From NCBI RefSeq assembly GCF_037152535.1, contig NZ_JBBCMA010000001.1, forward strand, positions 1,054,001-1,118,000: 64,000 nucleotides of DNA, read 5' to 3'. This DNA comes from Leclercia sp. AS011 (GTDB taxonomy: Bacteria > Pseudomonadota > Gammaproteobacteria > Enterobacterales > Enterobacteriaceae). Below the pieces are notes generated by a model that had not been told where the DNA came from, ran no database searches, and saw only the letters and a program-made list of their open reading frames with translations. Positions 32,905-42,762 of this stretch are shown here, piece after piece (position 1 is the stretch's first letter; every line of letters begins with the position of its first letter). The position numbers and the translations under genes are program-made.

Positions 32905-33678
32905 ATGAAATTAAAAGCCTTCGTTGTCGGCCTGGGATTGTTGTGTTCGTTCTCTTCCTTCGCAGCAACAGAGTTACGTTATGGCGTTGAAGCCGAGTAC
33001 CCGCCCTTTGAGAGCCGCAACGCCTCGGGTGAACTTGAAGGGTTTGATATTGAGCTGGGTAACGCAATTTGCGCCGCCGCTGCGCTGAAATGCAGTTGGG
33101 TTGAAACCTCGTTTGACGCGCTGATCCCGGGGCTGGTGGCGAAGAAGTTCGACGCCATCAACTCGGCGATGAACATCACCGAGCAGCGTCGTCAGAGCAT
33201 CGACTTTACCCAGCCGATCTACCGTATTCCGTCCCAGCTGGTGGGCAAAACCGGCAGCGCGGTAGACGCCACGCCGGAAGGGCTGAAAGGCAAGACCATT
33301 GGCGTGTTGCAGGGTTCGATCCAGGAGACCTACGCCAAGGAGCACTGGGAAAAACAGGGTGTGACCGTGGTGTCGTACAAAGATCAGAACATGGCCTGGG
33401 GCGATCTGCTCAATGGCCGTATCGACGCCTCGCTGGTGATGTCTGCCGCCGGGCAGGCTGGGTTCCTCAGCAAGCCGCAGGGCAAAGGCTTCGGCTTTAT
33501 CGGCAAGCCGGTGTCGGATGACACTATTCTCGGCAGCGGGATCGGCTATGGCCTGCGTAAAGGCGATGAGGCCACCAAAAAGCAGCTTGATGCCGCCATT
33601 GATAAAGTCCGCGCTGACGGCACCATCGATAAGCTGGCGAAGAAGTACTTCCCGGGTATCGATGTCAGCGTAAAATAA
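32905..33678 (+). CDS. periplasmic amino-acid-binding protein (ArgT/HisJ-like)
   Basis: A 257-residue family 3 solute-binding protein. The Sec signal peptide ends SSFAATELRYG (cleavage near residue 20). The core shows ELRYGVEAEYPPFES, FDALIPGLVAKKFDAINSAM and a late ATKKQLDAAIDKVRADGTIDKL. The closest known types are the lysine/arginine/ornithine and histidine binding proteins. No permease or ATPase gene follows; a strong terminator does, so it probably feeds a His/Lao-type transporter encoded elsewhere. TAAGGAG precedes ATG. It is co-transcribed with the aminotransferase. Confidence 0.9.
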   Translation: MKLKAFVVGLGLLCSFSSFAATELRYGVEAEYPPFESRNASGELEGFDIELGNAICAAAALKCSWVETSFDALIPGLVAKKFDAINSAMNITEQRRQSIDFTQPIYRIPSQLVGKTGSAVDATPEGLKGKTIGVLQGSIQETYAKEHWEKQGVTVVSYKDQNMAWGDLLNGRIDASLVMSAAGQAGFLSKPQGKGFGFIGKPVSDDTILGSGIGYGLRKGDEATKKQLDAAIDKVRADGTIDKLAKKYFPGIDVSVK

Positions 33679-33695
33679 CAACAATTCGCTCTTTT

Positions 33696-33730
33696 AGCCC
33701 CAGCCGTTGATGTCCGGCTGGGGCTTTTTT
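33696..33730 (+). terminator. intrinsic terminator after the binding-protein gene
   Basis: AGCCCCAGCCG and CGGCTGGGGCT form an 11-bp stem around an 8-base loop, followed by TTTTT. A textbook intrinsic terminator. Confidence 0.95.
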
Positions 33731-33929
33731 ATACGTATCTTTACCGCCGATTCGGGCAATTCTCCTCGACATTAAAATCTTTCCCCCTTTGCGCAGATTC
33801 TCGCCTGTCAATAATTGGATTCTTAACCGTTTTTGTTTAGGCTGTGCCCTCTTAATGATGTTCTTTCTTGCCGTTGTTTCGCCTTAAGCGAAACCCACAC
33901 CCCACGACCATAAGGACGTTTTTCCAGGC

Positions 33930-35585
33930 ATGAATCGCAGACGTTTTTTAAAAGGCTCCCTCGCCGTTGCCGCACTGAGCGGGACTTCCGGACTCGCCGC
34001 GCTCTTTTCCCGGGCGGCCAGTGCGGCTGAATCGGATATTGCGGACGGTTCGAGCCGTCGTTTCGACTTTTCCGTGCTGCAATCCATGGCGCACGACCTG
34101 GCGCAAACACCGTGGGGCGGGGCGCCGCGTCCGCTGCCGGATACCTTAGCGACGCTGACGCCGCAGGCCTATAACAGTATTCAGTACGATGCGAAGCAGT
34201 CCCTGTGGAACAACATCGAAAACCGCCAGCTCGACGTGCAGTTCTTCCACGTCGGGATGGGGTTCCGCCGCCGGGTGCGTATGTTCTCGCTGGACAGCCA
34301 GACCGCGCAGGCGCGGGAGATTCACTTCCGCCCGGAGCTGTTTAACTACCACGACGCGGGGGTTGATACGAAGCAGCTGGAAGGGCAGAGCGATTTAGGC
34401 TTTGCCGGGTTCCGCGCCTTTAAAGCGCCCGAACTGGCGCGCCGGGATATCGTCTCTTTCCTCGGGGCGAGCTACTTCCGCGCGGTGGATGATACTTATC
34501 AGTACGGGCTTTCCGCCCGCGGTCTGGCGCTGAACACCTACGCCGACAGCCAGGAAGAGTTCCCGGACTTTACCTCGTTCTGGTTTGAAACCGTCAAACC
34601 GGGCGCGACCAGCTTTACCGTCTACACCCTGCTCGACAGCCCGAGCATCACCGGGGCCTATAAGTTCGTGATCCACTGCGAGAAGACCCAGGTGATCATG
34701 GACGTCGAAAACCACCTCTATGCCCGCAAGGACATTCAGCAGCTCGGGATCGCTCCGATGACCAGCATGTTCGCCTGCGGCAACAACGAGCGCCGCGTGT
34801 GCGACACTATTCACCCGCAGATCCACGACTCCGACCGTCTGGCGATGTGGCGCGGCAACGGCGAGTGGGTCTGCCGTCCGCTGAATAACCCGCAGAAGCT
34901 GCAGTTCAACGCCTATACCGATAAGAACCCGAAAGGTTTTGGTCTGTTACAGCTCGATCGTGATTTCTCGCACTATCAGGACATCATGGGCTGGTACAAC
35001 AAACGCCCAAGCCTGTGGGTCGAGCCGCGTAACCAGTGGGGCAAAGGCACCGTAGGGCTGATGGAGATCCCCACCACCGGCGAAACCCTGGATAACGTGG
35101 TCTGCTTCTGGCAGCCGGAAAAACCGGTCAAAGCGGGGGATAAGCTCGACTTCCAGTATCGTCTCTACTGGAGTGCGAAGCCGCCGGTGCGTTCTCCGCT
35201 GGCGAACGTGCTGGCCACCCGTACCGGAATGGGCGGCTTCCCGGAAGGCTGGGCCCCGGGCGAAAACTACCCGAAGGTGTGGTCCCGCCGTTTCGCGGTC
35301 GATTTTGTTGGCGGCGATCTGAAAGCGGCCGCGCCGAAAGGTATCGAGCCGGTCATCACCCTCTCCAGTGGGGAAGCAAAGCAGATCGAGATCCTTTACG
35401 TGGAGCCGTTCGACGGGTATCGCATCCTGTTTGACTGGTACCCGACCAGCGACTCTACCGATACGGTGGATATGCGGATGTTCCTGCGCTGTCAGGGCGA
35501 GGCGATCAGCGAAACCTGGCTGTATCACTACTTCCCACCGGCAGCGGATAAACGCCAGTACGTTGATGACCGGGTAATGCGTTAA
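33930..35585 (+). CDS. opgD: OpgD, osmoregulated periplasmic glucan biosynthesis protein
   Basis: A 551-residue periplasmic protein, exactly the E. coli length. The twin-arginine signal [10 protein letters not shown] precedes a hydrophobic stretch and an ASAAES cleavage site near 31, so it is exported folded by Tat. It belongs to the OpgG/OpgD family that shapes the beta-glucan backbone; OpgD controls backbone structure and length. Conserved stretches include [20 protein letters not shown] and a C-terminal domain ending YVDDRVMR. A single gene followed by a REP unit. Its promoter lies in the 33731-33929 gap. Confidence 0.96.
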   Translation: MNRRRFLKGSLAVAALSGTSGLAALFSRAASAAESDIADGSSRRFDFSVLQSMAHDLAQTPWGGAPRPLPDTLATLTPQAYNSIQYDAKQSLWNNIENRQLDVQFFHVGMGFRRRVRMFSLDSQTAQAREIHFRPELFNYHDAGVDTKQLEGQSDLGFAGFRAFKAPELARRDIVSFLGASYFRAVDDTYQYGLSARGLALNTYADSQEEFPDFTSFWFETVKPGATSFTVYTLLDSPSITGAYKFVIHCEKTQVIMDVENHLYARKDIQQLGIAPMTSMFACGNNERRVCDTIHPQIHDSDRLAMWRGNGEWVCRPLNNPQKLQFNAYTDKNPKGFGLLQLDRDFSHYQDIMGWYNKRPSLWVEPRNQWGKGTVGLMEIPTTGETLDNVVCFWQPEKPVKAGDKLDFQYRLYWSAKPPVRSPLANVLATRTGMGGFPEGWAPGENYPKVWSRRFAVDFVGGDLKAAAPKGIEPVITLSSGEAKQIEILYVEPFDGYRILFDWYPTSDSTDTVDMRMFLRCQGEAISETWLYHYFPPAADKRQYVDDRVMR

Positions 35586-35602
35586 GGCGCCAGACACAGA
35601 CC

Positions 35603-35634
35603 GTAGGCCGGGCAAGCGCATGCGCCGCCCGGCA
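35603..35634. repeat. REP unit between opgD and rimL
   Basis: GTAGGCCGGGCAAGCGCATG followed by CGCCGCCCGGCA is a single REP palindrome. In E. coli ydcH occupies this place; here there are only 65 bases and no ydcH. Confidence 0.85.
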
Positions 35635-35650
35635 TTGCCGAGGAAGCACA

Positions 35651-36199
35651 ATGACCACACCAACCGAAGAAATCATCCCCGTTAACGAGCGACTCGAACT
35701 GCGCGCCGCCGACGAGTGTTACACCACCGAGCTGCACCATCTGGTGGTCAAAAACCGGGCGTATTTGCAGGACTATCTCAACTGGCCGCAGTTTGTCGGC
35801 ACCGAAGACGATACCCGCCAGAACATCCTCAGCAACCAGATGCTGCACCAGCGCGGTTACGCCAAAATGTTTCTCATCTTCAGCGATAACGTGCTGGTGG
35901 GCGTGCTGTCGTTCAATTCCATCGAACCGCTGAATAAAACCGGCTACATCGGCTACTGGCTGGATGAAGCGCATCAGGGGCAGGGGATTTTATCTCAGGC
36001 GCTGGAGGCCTTTATTAGCTATTACGCCGGACGCGGGGAGATCCGCCGCTTCGTGATTAAGTGCCGCGTCGACAATGCCGCCAGTAACCAGGTGGCGCTC
36101 CGCAACGGCTTCCTGCTAGAAGGGTGCCTGAAAGAGGCCGAGTTCCTCAACGGGCGCTATGACGATCAGAATATCTACGCCCGGATCTGTACCTCATAA
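35651..36199 (+). CDS. rimL: RimL, ribosomal protein L12 serine N-acetyltransferase
   Basis: A 182-residue GNAT enzyme that acetylates the N-terminal serine of L12, giving L7. It can also acetylate microcin C products in E. coli. The acetyl-CoA motif is [16 protein letters not shown] and motif B is [19 protein letters not shown]. The length is close to E. coli RimL (179). AGGAAGCACA precedes ATG. The 3' end overlaps the convergent ydcK by 6 bases. Confidence 0.93.
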   Translation: MTTPTEEIIPVNERLELRAADECYTTELHHLVVKNRAYLQDYLNWPQFVGTEDDTRQNILSNQMLHQRGYAKMFLIFSDNVLVGVLSFNSIEPLNKTGYIGYWLDEAHQGQGILSQALEAFISYYAGRGEIRRFVIKCRVDNAASNQVALRNGFLLEGCLKEAEFLNGRYDDQNIYARICTS

Positions 36200-37174
36200 T
36201 GCCCCGAGCAGCGGCGTGCGCGTGATGTGCTGCGCGCCGTTGATCATCTTCTCGCCGCGCAGGTGAATCACCTCGCCCTCAGACGCCTCGATCACCGCAT
36301 CATCGGTAATTTCAATATGATGCTCGATCAGCACTTCGCCGCGAATGCGCGCCCGCCCCTGAATCACCACTTTATCGTCAATCAGAATGGGGCCGCCGCG
36401 CAGCCAGGCGTCGCCGCCAATCAGGACGTGATGTTTGATCACGCAATTCCCCTCCACCAGGGCGTTTTCCGCCACCTGGGAGCTGTAGCGCAGGGTGGGG
36501 ATGGCATCCTCTTCCAGCCCGGCGAGCAGGCGGGCGTTGCCGTACACTTTGGCGCAGTCGCACACCCAGACGTTATTCACTTCGTTGCCTTCGAGCAGGG
36601 CATTCTCGAACACTTCAGCGCGATGCTCGACAAAGGCGTAGCTGACGATGGCATTGCCATAAATCTGCGCCTGATGCACCACCCGGGACTGGCTCACCGT
36701 CGCCTCGCCGAAAATGCGCAGGATCTGATTCGGGTCCGGGGTCAGTCCCCTGGCGGCGATCACCATGCTGTTGTGCAGGATGCGGGCGTTGTCGAACAGA
36801 TGGCACTCGCCGCGCACCACGGAGGCCTGTACCGTGACGTTGTCACTTAACCGCGCACCGTAGCCGATCTGCGCCCCGTCGACCCAGACGTTATCGCTCA
36901 CCGACGCCTGATGGCTGATGATACAGGGTTGGGTGATCCGTGCATTGCCGCTAACCTGCGCACCCCCGAACACCACGCTGTTCTCATCGTAGATCCAGCA
37001 GTCATTCTCCTGCGACAGCGCTGATTCGTCATCGATCCAGCCGCCCCGGGTACCGATCTTCACATCACTGAAATCACGCTCGGCGATAATTTGCCGCACT
37101 TTTACCGCCGTTTTTGTCTCGCCGTCCTGCCAGTGGTGCAGACGGCTTTCATCGCTAAGTCGATATTTTGTCAT
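36194..37174 (-). CDS. ydcK: YdcK, left-handed beta-helix (hexapeptide repeat) protein
   Basis: A 326-residue protein, exactly the length of E. coli YdcK, composed mostly of imperfect hexapeptide repeats (for example [20 protein letters not shown] and [21 protein letters not shown]). These wind into a left-handed beta-helix, as in acyl/acetyl-transferases and sugar-nucleotide enzymes. Its activity is unknown. The start MTKYRLSD at 37174 matches E. coli; the longer frame to 37213 is rejected. It lies divergent to tehA. Confidence 0.93.
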   Translation of the reverse strand: MTKYRLSDESRLHHWQDGETKTAVKVRQIIAERDFSDVKIGTRGGWIDDESALSQENDCWIYDENSVVFGGAQVSGNARITQPCIISHQASVSDNVWVDGAQIGYGARLSDNVTVQASVVRGECHLFDNARILHNSMVIAARGLTPDPNQILRIFGEATVSQSRVVHQAQIYGNAIVSYAFVEHRAEVFENALLEGNEVNNVWVCDCAKVYGNARLLAGLEEDAIPTLRYSSQVAENALVEGNCVIKHHVLIGGDAWLRGGPILIDDKVVIQGRARIRGEVLIEHHIEITDDAVIEASEGEVIHLRGEKMINGAQHITRTPLLGAL

Positions 37175-37296
37175 CAGTGTGCCCGCAGTTGTCCTCTCCA
37201 CTAAACGTAGCAAACTTTAGCTTGATCGAAAGGGTGGCATCCGCAAATGAAACTCCGTAAACTAGTATTTAAAATATATTTTATAGATTAAAAAAT

Positions 37297-38301
37297 ATGT
37301 ATAAAACGCAATCGACTGAGCGCGTGCTTAATTTGCCCGCGGGCTACTACGGCATGGTGCTGGGGACCATTGGGATGGGCTTTGCCTGGCGTTACGCCAG
37401 CACGATTTGGCCGGTGACCCGCTGGCCGGGCGATATCCTGGTGACGCTGGCGATGGTGATATGGGCCTTGCTGACCGTGGCGTTTCTGACGCGCGCGGTG
37501 CGGTTTCCGCGCAGCGTGCTGGCGGAGATGCGCCACCCGGTTATGAGCAGTTTTGTCAGCCTGTTTCCCGCCACCACGCTGCTGGTAGCGATTGGCCTCG
37601 TGCCCTGGTATCGCCCGTTGGCGCTAATCCTTTTTAGCGTCGGCGTGGTGGTACAGCTGAGCTATGCGGCATGGCAGTCTGCCGGACTGTGGCGCGGAAA
37701 ACACCCGGAAGAGGCCACCACGCCGGGCCTCTATCTGCCGACGGTGGCGAATAACTTTATCAGCGCCATGGCCTGCGGCGCGCTCGGGTTTCACGATGCC
37801 GGGCTGGTGTTTCTCGGGGCCGGTGTTTTCTCCTGGCTGAGCCTGGAGCCGGTGATTTTGCAGCGTCTGCGCAGCGCGGGGGAACTGCCTCCGGCGCTGC
37901 GCACCTCGCTCGGGATCCAGCTGGCACCCGCGCTGGTAGCCTGTAGCGCCTGGTTCAGCGTCAACGGCGGCGAAGCCGATACCTTCGCCAAAATGCTGTT
38001 CGGCTACGGCCTGCTGCAACTGCTATTTACCCTGCGCCTGATGCCCTGGTATCTGTCGCAGCCGTTTAATGCGTCGTTCTGGAGCTTTTCGTTCGGCGTT
38101 TCGGCGCTGGCGACGACCGGCCTACATCTGGGGCAGAGCAGCCCGTCCGGTTTTTTCCATGCCATCGCCATCCCGCTGTTTATTTTTACCAATGCCATCA
38201 TTGCGCTATTACTGGTGCGCACCTTTATCCTGCTGATGCAGGGAAAACTGTTGGTACGTGCAGACAAAGCCACGCTTATGCAAGCTGAGGAAAGAGAATG
38301 A
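37297..38301 (+). CDS. tehA: TehA, SLAC1-family inner-membrane channel protein
   Basis: A 334-residue membrane protein with ten helices, homologous to plant SLAC1 anion channels. With TehB it gives tellurite resistance when overexpressed. Motifs are [20 protein letters not shown] in helix 1, the gating-Phe region [10 protein letters not shown] and [17 protein letters not shown]. Its stop overlaps the tehB start as ATGA, so the two are co-translated, as in E. coli. Confidence 0.95.
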   Translation: MYKTQSTERVLNLPAGYYGMVLGTIGMGFAWRYASTIWPVTRWPGDILVTLAMVIWALLTVAFLTRAVRFPRSVLAEMRHPVMSSFVSLFPATTLLVAIGLVPWYRPLALILFSVGVVVQLSYAAWQSAGLWRGKHPEEATTPGLYLPTVANNFISAMACGALGFHDAGLVFLGAGVFSWLSLEPVILQRLRSAGELPPALRTSLGIQLAPALVACSAWFSVNGGEADTFAKMLFGYGLLQLLFTLRLMPWYLSQPFNASFWSFSFGVSALATTGLHLGQSSPSGFFHAIAIPLFIFTNAIIALLLVRTFILLMQGKLLVRADKATLMQAEERE

Positions 38302-38894
38302 CTGTGTTTGATGAGAACTACTTTACCGAAAAATATGGTATGACCCGCACCCACTCCGAGGTGCTGTATAGCGCAGGGATTGTTAAACCGGGCAAAACCC
38401 TGGATCTCGGCTGCGGCAACGGGCGCAACAGCCTCTACCTGGCGGCAAATGGCTTTGATGTCACCGCCTGGGATAAGAATGCCAACAGCATCGATAATAT
38501 CGAGAGCATTAAGGCGCAAGAGGGCATCACAAACCTGCAGACCGCCATCAAGGATCTCAACACCCTGCGCTTTGACGGCGAATACGATTTTATCCTGTCC
38601 ACCGTGGTGCTGATGTTCCTGCAGGCGGAAACCATTCCGGGCCTGATCGACAACATGCAGCGCTGCACCAAACCGGGCGGCTATAACCTGATCGTCGCGG
38701 CAATGGATACCGAAGACTATCCGTGCAACGTCGGCTTCCCGTTTGCGTTTAAAACCGGGGAGTTGAGCGGCTACTATGCGGGCTGGGAACAGCTGAAATA
38801 CAACGAGGACGTCGGCGAGTTACACCGCACCGACGCCCAGGGGAATCGCATCAAACTGCGTTTTGCGACGCTGCTGGCGCGTAAACCAGCTTAA
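38298..38894 (+). CDS. tehB: TehB, SAM-dependent tellurite methyltransferase
   Basis: A 198-residue class I methyltransferase (E. coli 197). The SAM motif is [15 protein letters not shown], with [10 protein letters not shown] as the acidic second strand. It methylates tellurite and selenite. It starts [19 protein letters not shown] like the E. coli protein. It overlaps tehA by 4 bases and is followed by a pair of REP units. Confidence 0.95.
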   Translation: MTVFDENYFTEKYGMTRTHSEVLYSAGIVKPGKTLDLGCGNGRNSLYLAANGFDVTAWDKNANSIDNIESIKAQEGITNLQTAIKDLNTLRFDGEYDFILSTVVLMFLQAETIPGLIDNMQRCTKPGGYNLIVAAMDTEDYPCNVGFPFAFKTGELSGYYAGWEQLKYNEDVGELHRTDAQGNRIKLRFATLLARKPA

Positions 38895-38900
38895 CCACTT

Positions 38901-38976
38901 TTGCCCGGCGGCGCTTCGCTTGCCCGGACCAGGGGTTTAGAGAGTAGGCCGGGTAAGGCGAAGCGCCACCCGGCTT
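38901..38976. repeat. BIME: two inverted REP units between tehB and the PepT-like gene
   Basis: TTGCCCGGCGGCGCTTCGCT (from 38901) and GTAGGCCGGGTAAGGCGAAG (from 38944 to about 38976) are oppositely oriented REP units. The second touches the stop codon of the peptidase gene. Confidence 0.85.
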
Positions 38977-40204
38977 AACGTGCCGCCAGAAGGCAAAGTT
39001 GCAGCGCCGTATTATACGAGGCCTCGAACGATTTCAGCGGTAAAAACTCAAACTTCGAGTGGAAGTTATGCGCCCCGGTGAAGAAGTTCGGGGTCAACAG
39101 CCCTTTCGCTGAAAGCGCCGCGCCGTCGGTGCCGCCGCGCATCGGCGTCGGTTTTGGCGTGATGCCTAAACTCTCCATCGCCTCGAACATCAGGTCGATC
39201 GCGCGACGATCTTCTCCCACCGCATTGCTGATGTTGCTGTAGGTATCTTCGATGTGCCAGCTTACCTTCGCCGTAGGGTGCTGGGCGGCGATCTTCTCCG
39301 CTACTTCGCTAATCTGCGCCTTACGGGCGGCAAAGCTGTCGCGATCGAAATCACGAATGTTGGCCTTCAGCACCGCTTCGTTTTGCCCGGCCTGTATGCC
39401 GTTAAACCAGATATAGCCTTCGCGGCCTTCGGTATGCTCCGGGGTTTGCAGGCGATCGAAGTGGCTGATGTAATCGGTAGCCATCAGCAGCGGGTTCACC
39501 AGCACGCCTTTCGCCGACATCGGATGCGCCGTCACGCCGGTAAAGCGAATCTCCGCCGCCGCCGCGTTAAAGTTCTCATAAACAATCTCCCCAAGCTCGC
39601 AGCAGTCGATGGTCCAGGCAAAATCGACGTCAAAACGGGCCAGATCCAGCGCTTTTGCCCCGCACAGGCCAATCTCTTCATCTGGCACAAAGGCCACCAC
39701 GATATCGCCATGGCGATGCTCTGGGGTGAGATTTTCCAGCAGTGTCATCACCACGGTCACCGCCGACTTGTTGTCAGCCCCCAGCACGCTGGTGCCGTCG
39801 CTGAAGATGATCTCTTCGTTGGGGTAGGCCAGGATTTCCGGGTGCTCGCTGACCCGCAGCCAGATATTTTTTTCCGCGTTGAGACAGAGATCATCTCCGG
39901 TAAAAGTGAGGATCTGCGGATAAATGTCCGGTGACAATCCCACGTCGACGGTATCGATATGGGTGATGAAACCGATCCGCGGCGCGCCGGGGACATTGCC
40001 CTTTTTGACGGCGGTGACGGTGGCAAATTCGTCGATCACAATATCGTCCAGACCCAGGGTTTGCAGCTCCATCGCCAGCGCCCGCGCCATCTCGTGCTGG
40101 CCAGGGGTGGAGGGCAAGGTTTTCACCTTCGGATCGCTCTGGCTGGTGATGGCCAGGTAGCGGAAGAAGCGTTGGGTTAATTGTCTGGCGAGGGCTGAAG
40201 CCAT
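38975..40204 (-). CDS. PepT-like tripeptidase (M20 family)
   Basis: A 409-residue M20 metallopeptidase, the size of peptidase T, which removes the N-terminal residue from tripeptides. Two-zinc ligands are visible: His82 and Asp84 (THIDTVD), the bridging Asp in LGADNKSAV, the catalytic Glu pair in VPDEEIGLCG, Asp in TIDCCELGE, and the last His in GAHNFHSKFEF. It differs enough from canonical PepT that it may be a paralogue, so no symbol is given. The frame runs open to 40810, but MASALARQLTQRFFRYL at 40204 is the true start. It is divergent from a peptide-binding protein, a sensible partner. Confidence 0.87.
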   Translation of the reverse strand: MASALARQLTQRFFRYLAITSQSDPKVKTLPSTPGQHEMARALAMELQTLGLDDIVIDEFATVTAVKKGNVPGAPRIGFITHIDTVDVGLSPDIYPQILTFTGDDLCLNAEKNIWLRVSEHPEILAYPNEEIIFSDGTSVLGADNKSAVTVVMTLLENLTPEHRHGDIVVAFVPDEEIGLCGAKALDLARFDVDFAWTIDCCELGEIVYENFNAAAAEIRFTGVTAHPMSAKGVLVNPLLMATDYISHFDRLQTPEHTEGREGYIWFNGIQAGQNEAVLKANIRDFDRDSFAARKAQISEVAEKIAAQHPTAKVSWHIEDTYSNISNAVGEDRRAIDLMFEAMESLGITPKPTPMRGGTDGAALSAKGLLTPNFFTGAHNFHSKFEFLPLKSFEASYNTALQLCLLAAR

Positions 40205-40318
40205 GGTGGATCCTTCTTTATTTGAGTTATCAGGTGTTTGCAAAATCACTTTAGTGTTATTTATGGTTTGGCACGACAAAAATTCATTAGCCGTCAAATT
40301 AAAAGACAGGAAAACGCG

Positions 40319-41911
40319 ATGAAAAGCAACCTCACAACCCTGGCACTGACCGTTGCCGCGCTGACGGTCAGTTCCACCGTTGCCGCGAAAACGCTGGTCT
40401 ATTGTTCGGAAGGATCGCCGGAGAACTTTAACCCGCAACTCTATACCTCGGGCACCAGCGTGGATGCCAGCGCCGTACCGGTGTATAACCGGCTGGTGGA
40501 TTTTACTCCGGGCACGACCCATCTGGTGCCGAGCCTGGCCGAAAGCTGGGACGTCAGCGAGGATGGCAAGGTGTATACCTTCCACCTTCGCAAAGGGGTC
40601 AAGTTCCAGAGCAACAAGCTGTTCACGCCGACGCGGGACTTTAACGCTGATGATGTGATCTTCTCGTTTATGCGCCAGAAAGACGCGAACCATCCGTATC
40701 ACAACGTCTCCAACGGCAACTACTCCAACTTCGAGAGTCTGGAGTTCGGGTCGCTTATCACCGCCATCGATAAAGTCGACGACCATACGGTGCGCTTCAC
40801 CCTGGCCCACCCGGAAGCGCCGTTCGTGGCCGACCTGGCCTGGTACTTTGCCTCGATCCTGTCAGCGGAATATGCCGATGCAATGCTGAAAGCGGGCACC
40901 CCGGAGAAGGTGGATATGGATCCGATCGGCACCGGGCCGTTTACGCTGACGAAATACCAGAAGGACTCGCGGATCCTGTTTACCGCGTTCCCGGAGTACT
41001 GGCAGGGCAAAGCGAAGCTGGATCGCCTGGTGTTTACCATTGTTCCGGATGCCTCGGTGCGCTTCGCCAAGCTGGAGAAAAACGAGTGCCAGGTGATGCC
41101 GTTCCCGAACCCGGCGGATCTGCCGCGAATGAAGGCCAATACCGATCTCAACCTGATGAGCAAAGCGGGGCTGAATACCGGTTTCCTGTCGTTCAACACC
41201 CAAAAACCGCCGCTGGATAACGTCAAGGTACGCCAGGCGCTGGCGATGGCGATCAACAAACCGGCGATTATCGAGGCGGTCTTCCAGGGCACCGGCACGG
41301 CGGCGAAAAACCTGCTGCCGCCAGGCGTCTGGAGTGCCGACAGCGAGTTAAAAGACTACGATTACGATCCGGAAAAAGCCAAAGCCCTGCTGAAAGAGGC
41401 CGGGTTTGCCAACGGGATGACCCTCGATCTGTGGGCCATGCCGGTGCAGCGCCCCTATAACCCCAATGCCAAACGGATGGCGGAGATGATCCAGGCTGAC
41501 TGGGCGAAAGTCGGTGTGCAGACCAAAGTCGTTACCTATGAGTGGGGGGAATACCTCAAGCGGGTGAAGGGCGGTGAGCATCAGGCGGCGTTGATGGGCT
41601 GGACCACGGCTACCGGCGATCCGGATAACTTCTTTGGCCCGCTCTTTACCTGTACCTCGGCGAATGGCGGCTCTAATTCCGCGAAATGGTGTTATCCGCC
41701 GTTTGATAAAATCATTGCCGAGGCTAAATCAATTACCGATCAGAATAAAAGGGTGGAGTTATATAAACAGGCGCAGCAGATGATGCACGATCAAATGCCA
41801 GCGGTCATGATTGCGCACTCAACTATTTTTGAACCTGTTCGCAAAGAAGTCACAGGCTACGAAATTGATCCGTTCGGTAAACATTTATTCTGGCAAGTGG
41901 ATATAAAATAA
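40319..41911 (+). CDS. periplasmic dipeptide/oligopeptide-binding protein (DppA-like)
   Basis: A 530-residue family 5 solute-binding protein similar to DppA/SapA. The Sec signal MKSNLTTLALTVAALTVSS has a VAAK cleavage site (about residue 23). The mature part begins TLVYCSEGSPENFNPQL as in DppA, with the family signature around LVPSLAESWDVSEDGKVYTF. CAGGAAAA precedes ATG 40319. No permease genes follow; a terminator does. Divergent to the PepT-like gene across 114 bases, so peptide uptake and cleavage may be co-controlled. Confidence 0.9.
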   Translation: MKSNLTTLALTVAALTVSSTVAAKTLVYCSEGSPENFNPQLYTSGTSVDASAVPVYNRLVDFTPGTTHLVPSLAESWDVSEDGKVYTFHLRKGVKFQSNKLFTPTRDFNADDVIFSFMRQKDANHPYHNVSNGNYSNFESLEFGSLITAIDKVDDHTVRFTLAHPEAPFVADLAWYFASILSAEYADAMLKAGTPEKVDMDPIGTGPFTLTKYQKDSRILFTAFPEYWQGKAKLDRLVFTIVPDASVRFAKLEKNECQVMPFPNPADLPRMKANTDLNLMSKAGLNTGFLSFNTQKPPLDNVKVRQALAMAINKPAIIEAVFQGTGTAAKNLLPPGVWSADSELKDYDYDPEKAKALLKEAGFANGMTLDLWAMPVQRPYNPNAKRMAEMIQADWAKVGVQTKVVTYEWGEYLKRVKGGEHQAALMGWTTATGDPDNFFGPLFTCTSANGGSNSAKWCYPPFDKIIAEAKSITDQNKRVELYKQAQQMMHDQMPAVMIAHSTIFEPVRKEVTGYEIDPFGKHLFWQVDIK

Positions 41912-41920
41912 ACGTTTAAC

Positions 41921-41953
41921 ACTGCCCGTCGTTATGGCGGGCAGTCTTTTTTC
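41921..41953 (+). terminator. intrinsic terminator after the peptide-binding gene
   Basis: ACTGCCCG and CGGGCAGT form an 8-bp stem around TCGTTATGG-like loop bases, followed by CTTTTTT. Confidence 0.93.
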
Positions 41954-42051
41954 AATTTGTGCTGTCTTCCTCATTTTTTGTCACTTTTTTTTCATCCAAC
42001 TTTTGCTATAACTTCAATTGCATATTTGCACTTAACAGGGATACACCCATT

Positions 42052-42723
42052 ATGCGTACTAATACTTTATTTAAAGTTGCCGCGCTCTCCGGCCTGTTGC
42101 TGCTGGCGGGTTGTGCGTCAAAAGTGGCTGCGCCTGAACAATATTCAGGTTTTTTAAAAGACTACTCCGGGCTGAAAGAAACCACCTCTGCTTCGGGTAA
42201 ACCGACGCTGCGCTGGGTTGATCCGTCTTATAACGAAGCAAACTACGACTGCATTATCTGGAACAATATCACCTATTATCCGACACCAAAGCCCACCACC
42301 CAGATCGGTCAACGTACCCTGGATGAACTGTTAAATTATACCAACACCAAAATGAAAACCGCGGTCGGTCAGCGTAAGCCGATTGTGGCCTCACCCTGTC
42401 CACGCAGCCTGATCTTCCGCGGCGCCATTACTGGCGTGAGCTCGCAGAAAGAAGGCCTGCAGTTCTATGAAGTTGTCCCTGTTGCCCTGGTCGTTGCGGG
42501 CACGCAGATGGCAACCGGCCACCGTACCATGGATACCCACCTCTTCTTTGAAGGCGAGCTGATTGATGCCAAAACCAATAAGCCGGTCATCAAAGTTGTA
42601 CGTAAGGGTGAAGGTAAAGAGCTGAGCAACGAAAATACGCCAATGACCTTCGCCACCCTGAAGCAGGTTGTTGATGATATGGCGGCTGATGCCACCATGT
42701 TTGATGTGAATAAAACGAAATAA
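42052..42723 (+). CDS. ydcL: YdcL, DUF3313 lipoprotein
   Basis: A 223-residue lipoprotein. The signal ends LLLLAGC with the lipidated Cys21, then ASKVAAPEQYSGFLKDYSGL. The core YEVVPVALVVAGTQMATGHR then TMDTHLFFEGELIDA is nearly identical to E. coli YdcL. Function unknown. The start at 42052 gives a normal lipoprotein signal; a longer frame from 41959 is not credible. AGGGA lies upstream. A terminator follows directly. Confidence 0.93.
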   Translation: MRTNTLFKVAALSGLLLLAGCASKVAAPEQYSGFLKDYSGLKETTSASGKPTLRWVDPSYNEANYDCIIWNNITYYPTPKPTTQIGQRTLDELLNYTNTKMKTAVGQRKPIVASPCPRSLIFRGAITGVSSQKEGLQFYEVVPVALVVAGTQMATGHRTMDTHLFFEGELIDAKTNKPVIKVVRKGEGKELSNENTPMTFATLKQVVDDMAADATMFDVNKTK

Positions 42724-42730
42724 CAACAGT

Positions 42731-42762
42731 CCGGCCTGCATCGCGCAGGCCGGTTTTTTTTT
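42731..42762 (+). terminator. intrinsic terminator after ydcL
   Basis: CCGGCCTGC and GCAGGCCGG form a 9-bp stem with a 5-base loop, then a run of nine T that runs into the end of the convergent EamA gene. Confidence 0.95.

Noticed and set aside
40205..40810. N-terminal extension of the PepT-like frame to 611 codons
   Set aside because: It crosses the divergent promoter and the signal peptide region of the peptide-binding gene; the family starts at MASALARQL.
41959..42051. Longer ydcL starting at 41959
   Set aside because: It would destroy the lipoprotein signal peptide and overlap the upstream terminator tail.
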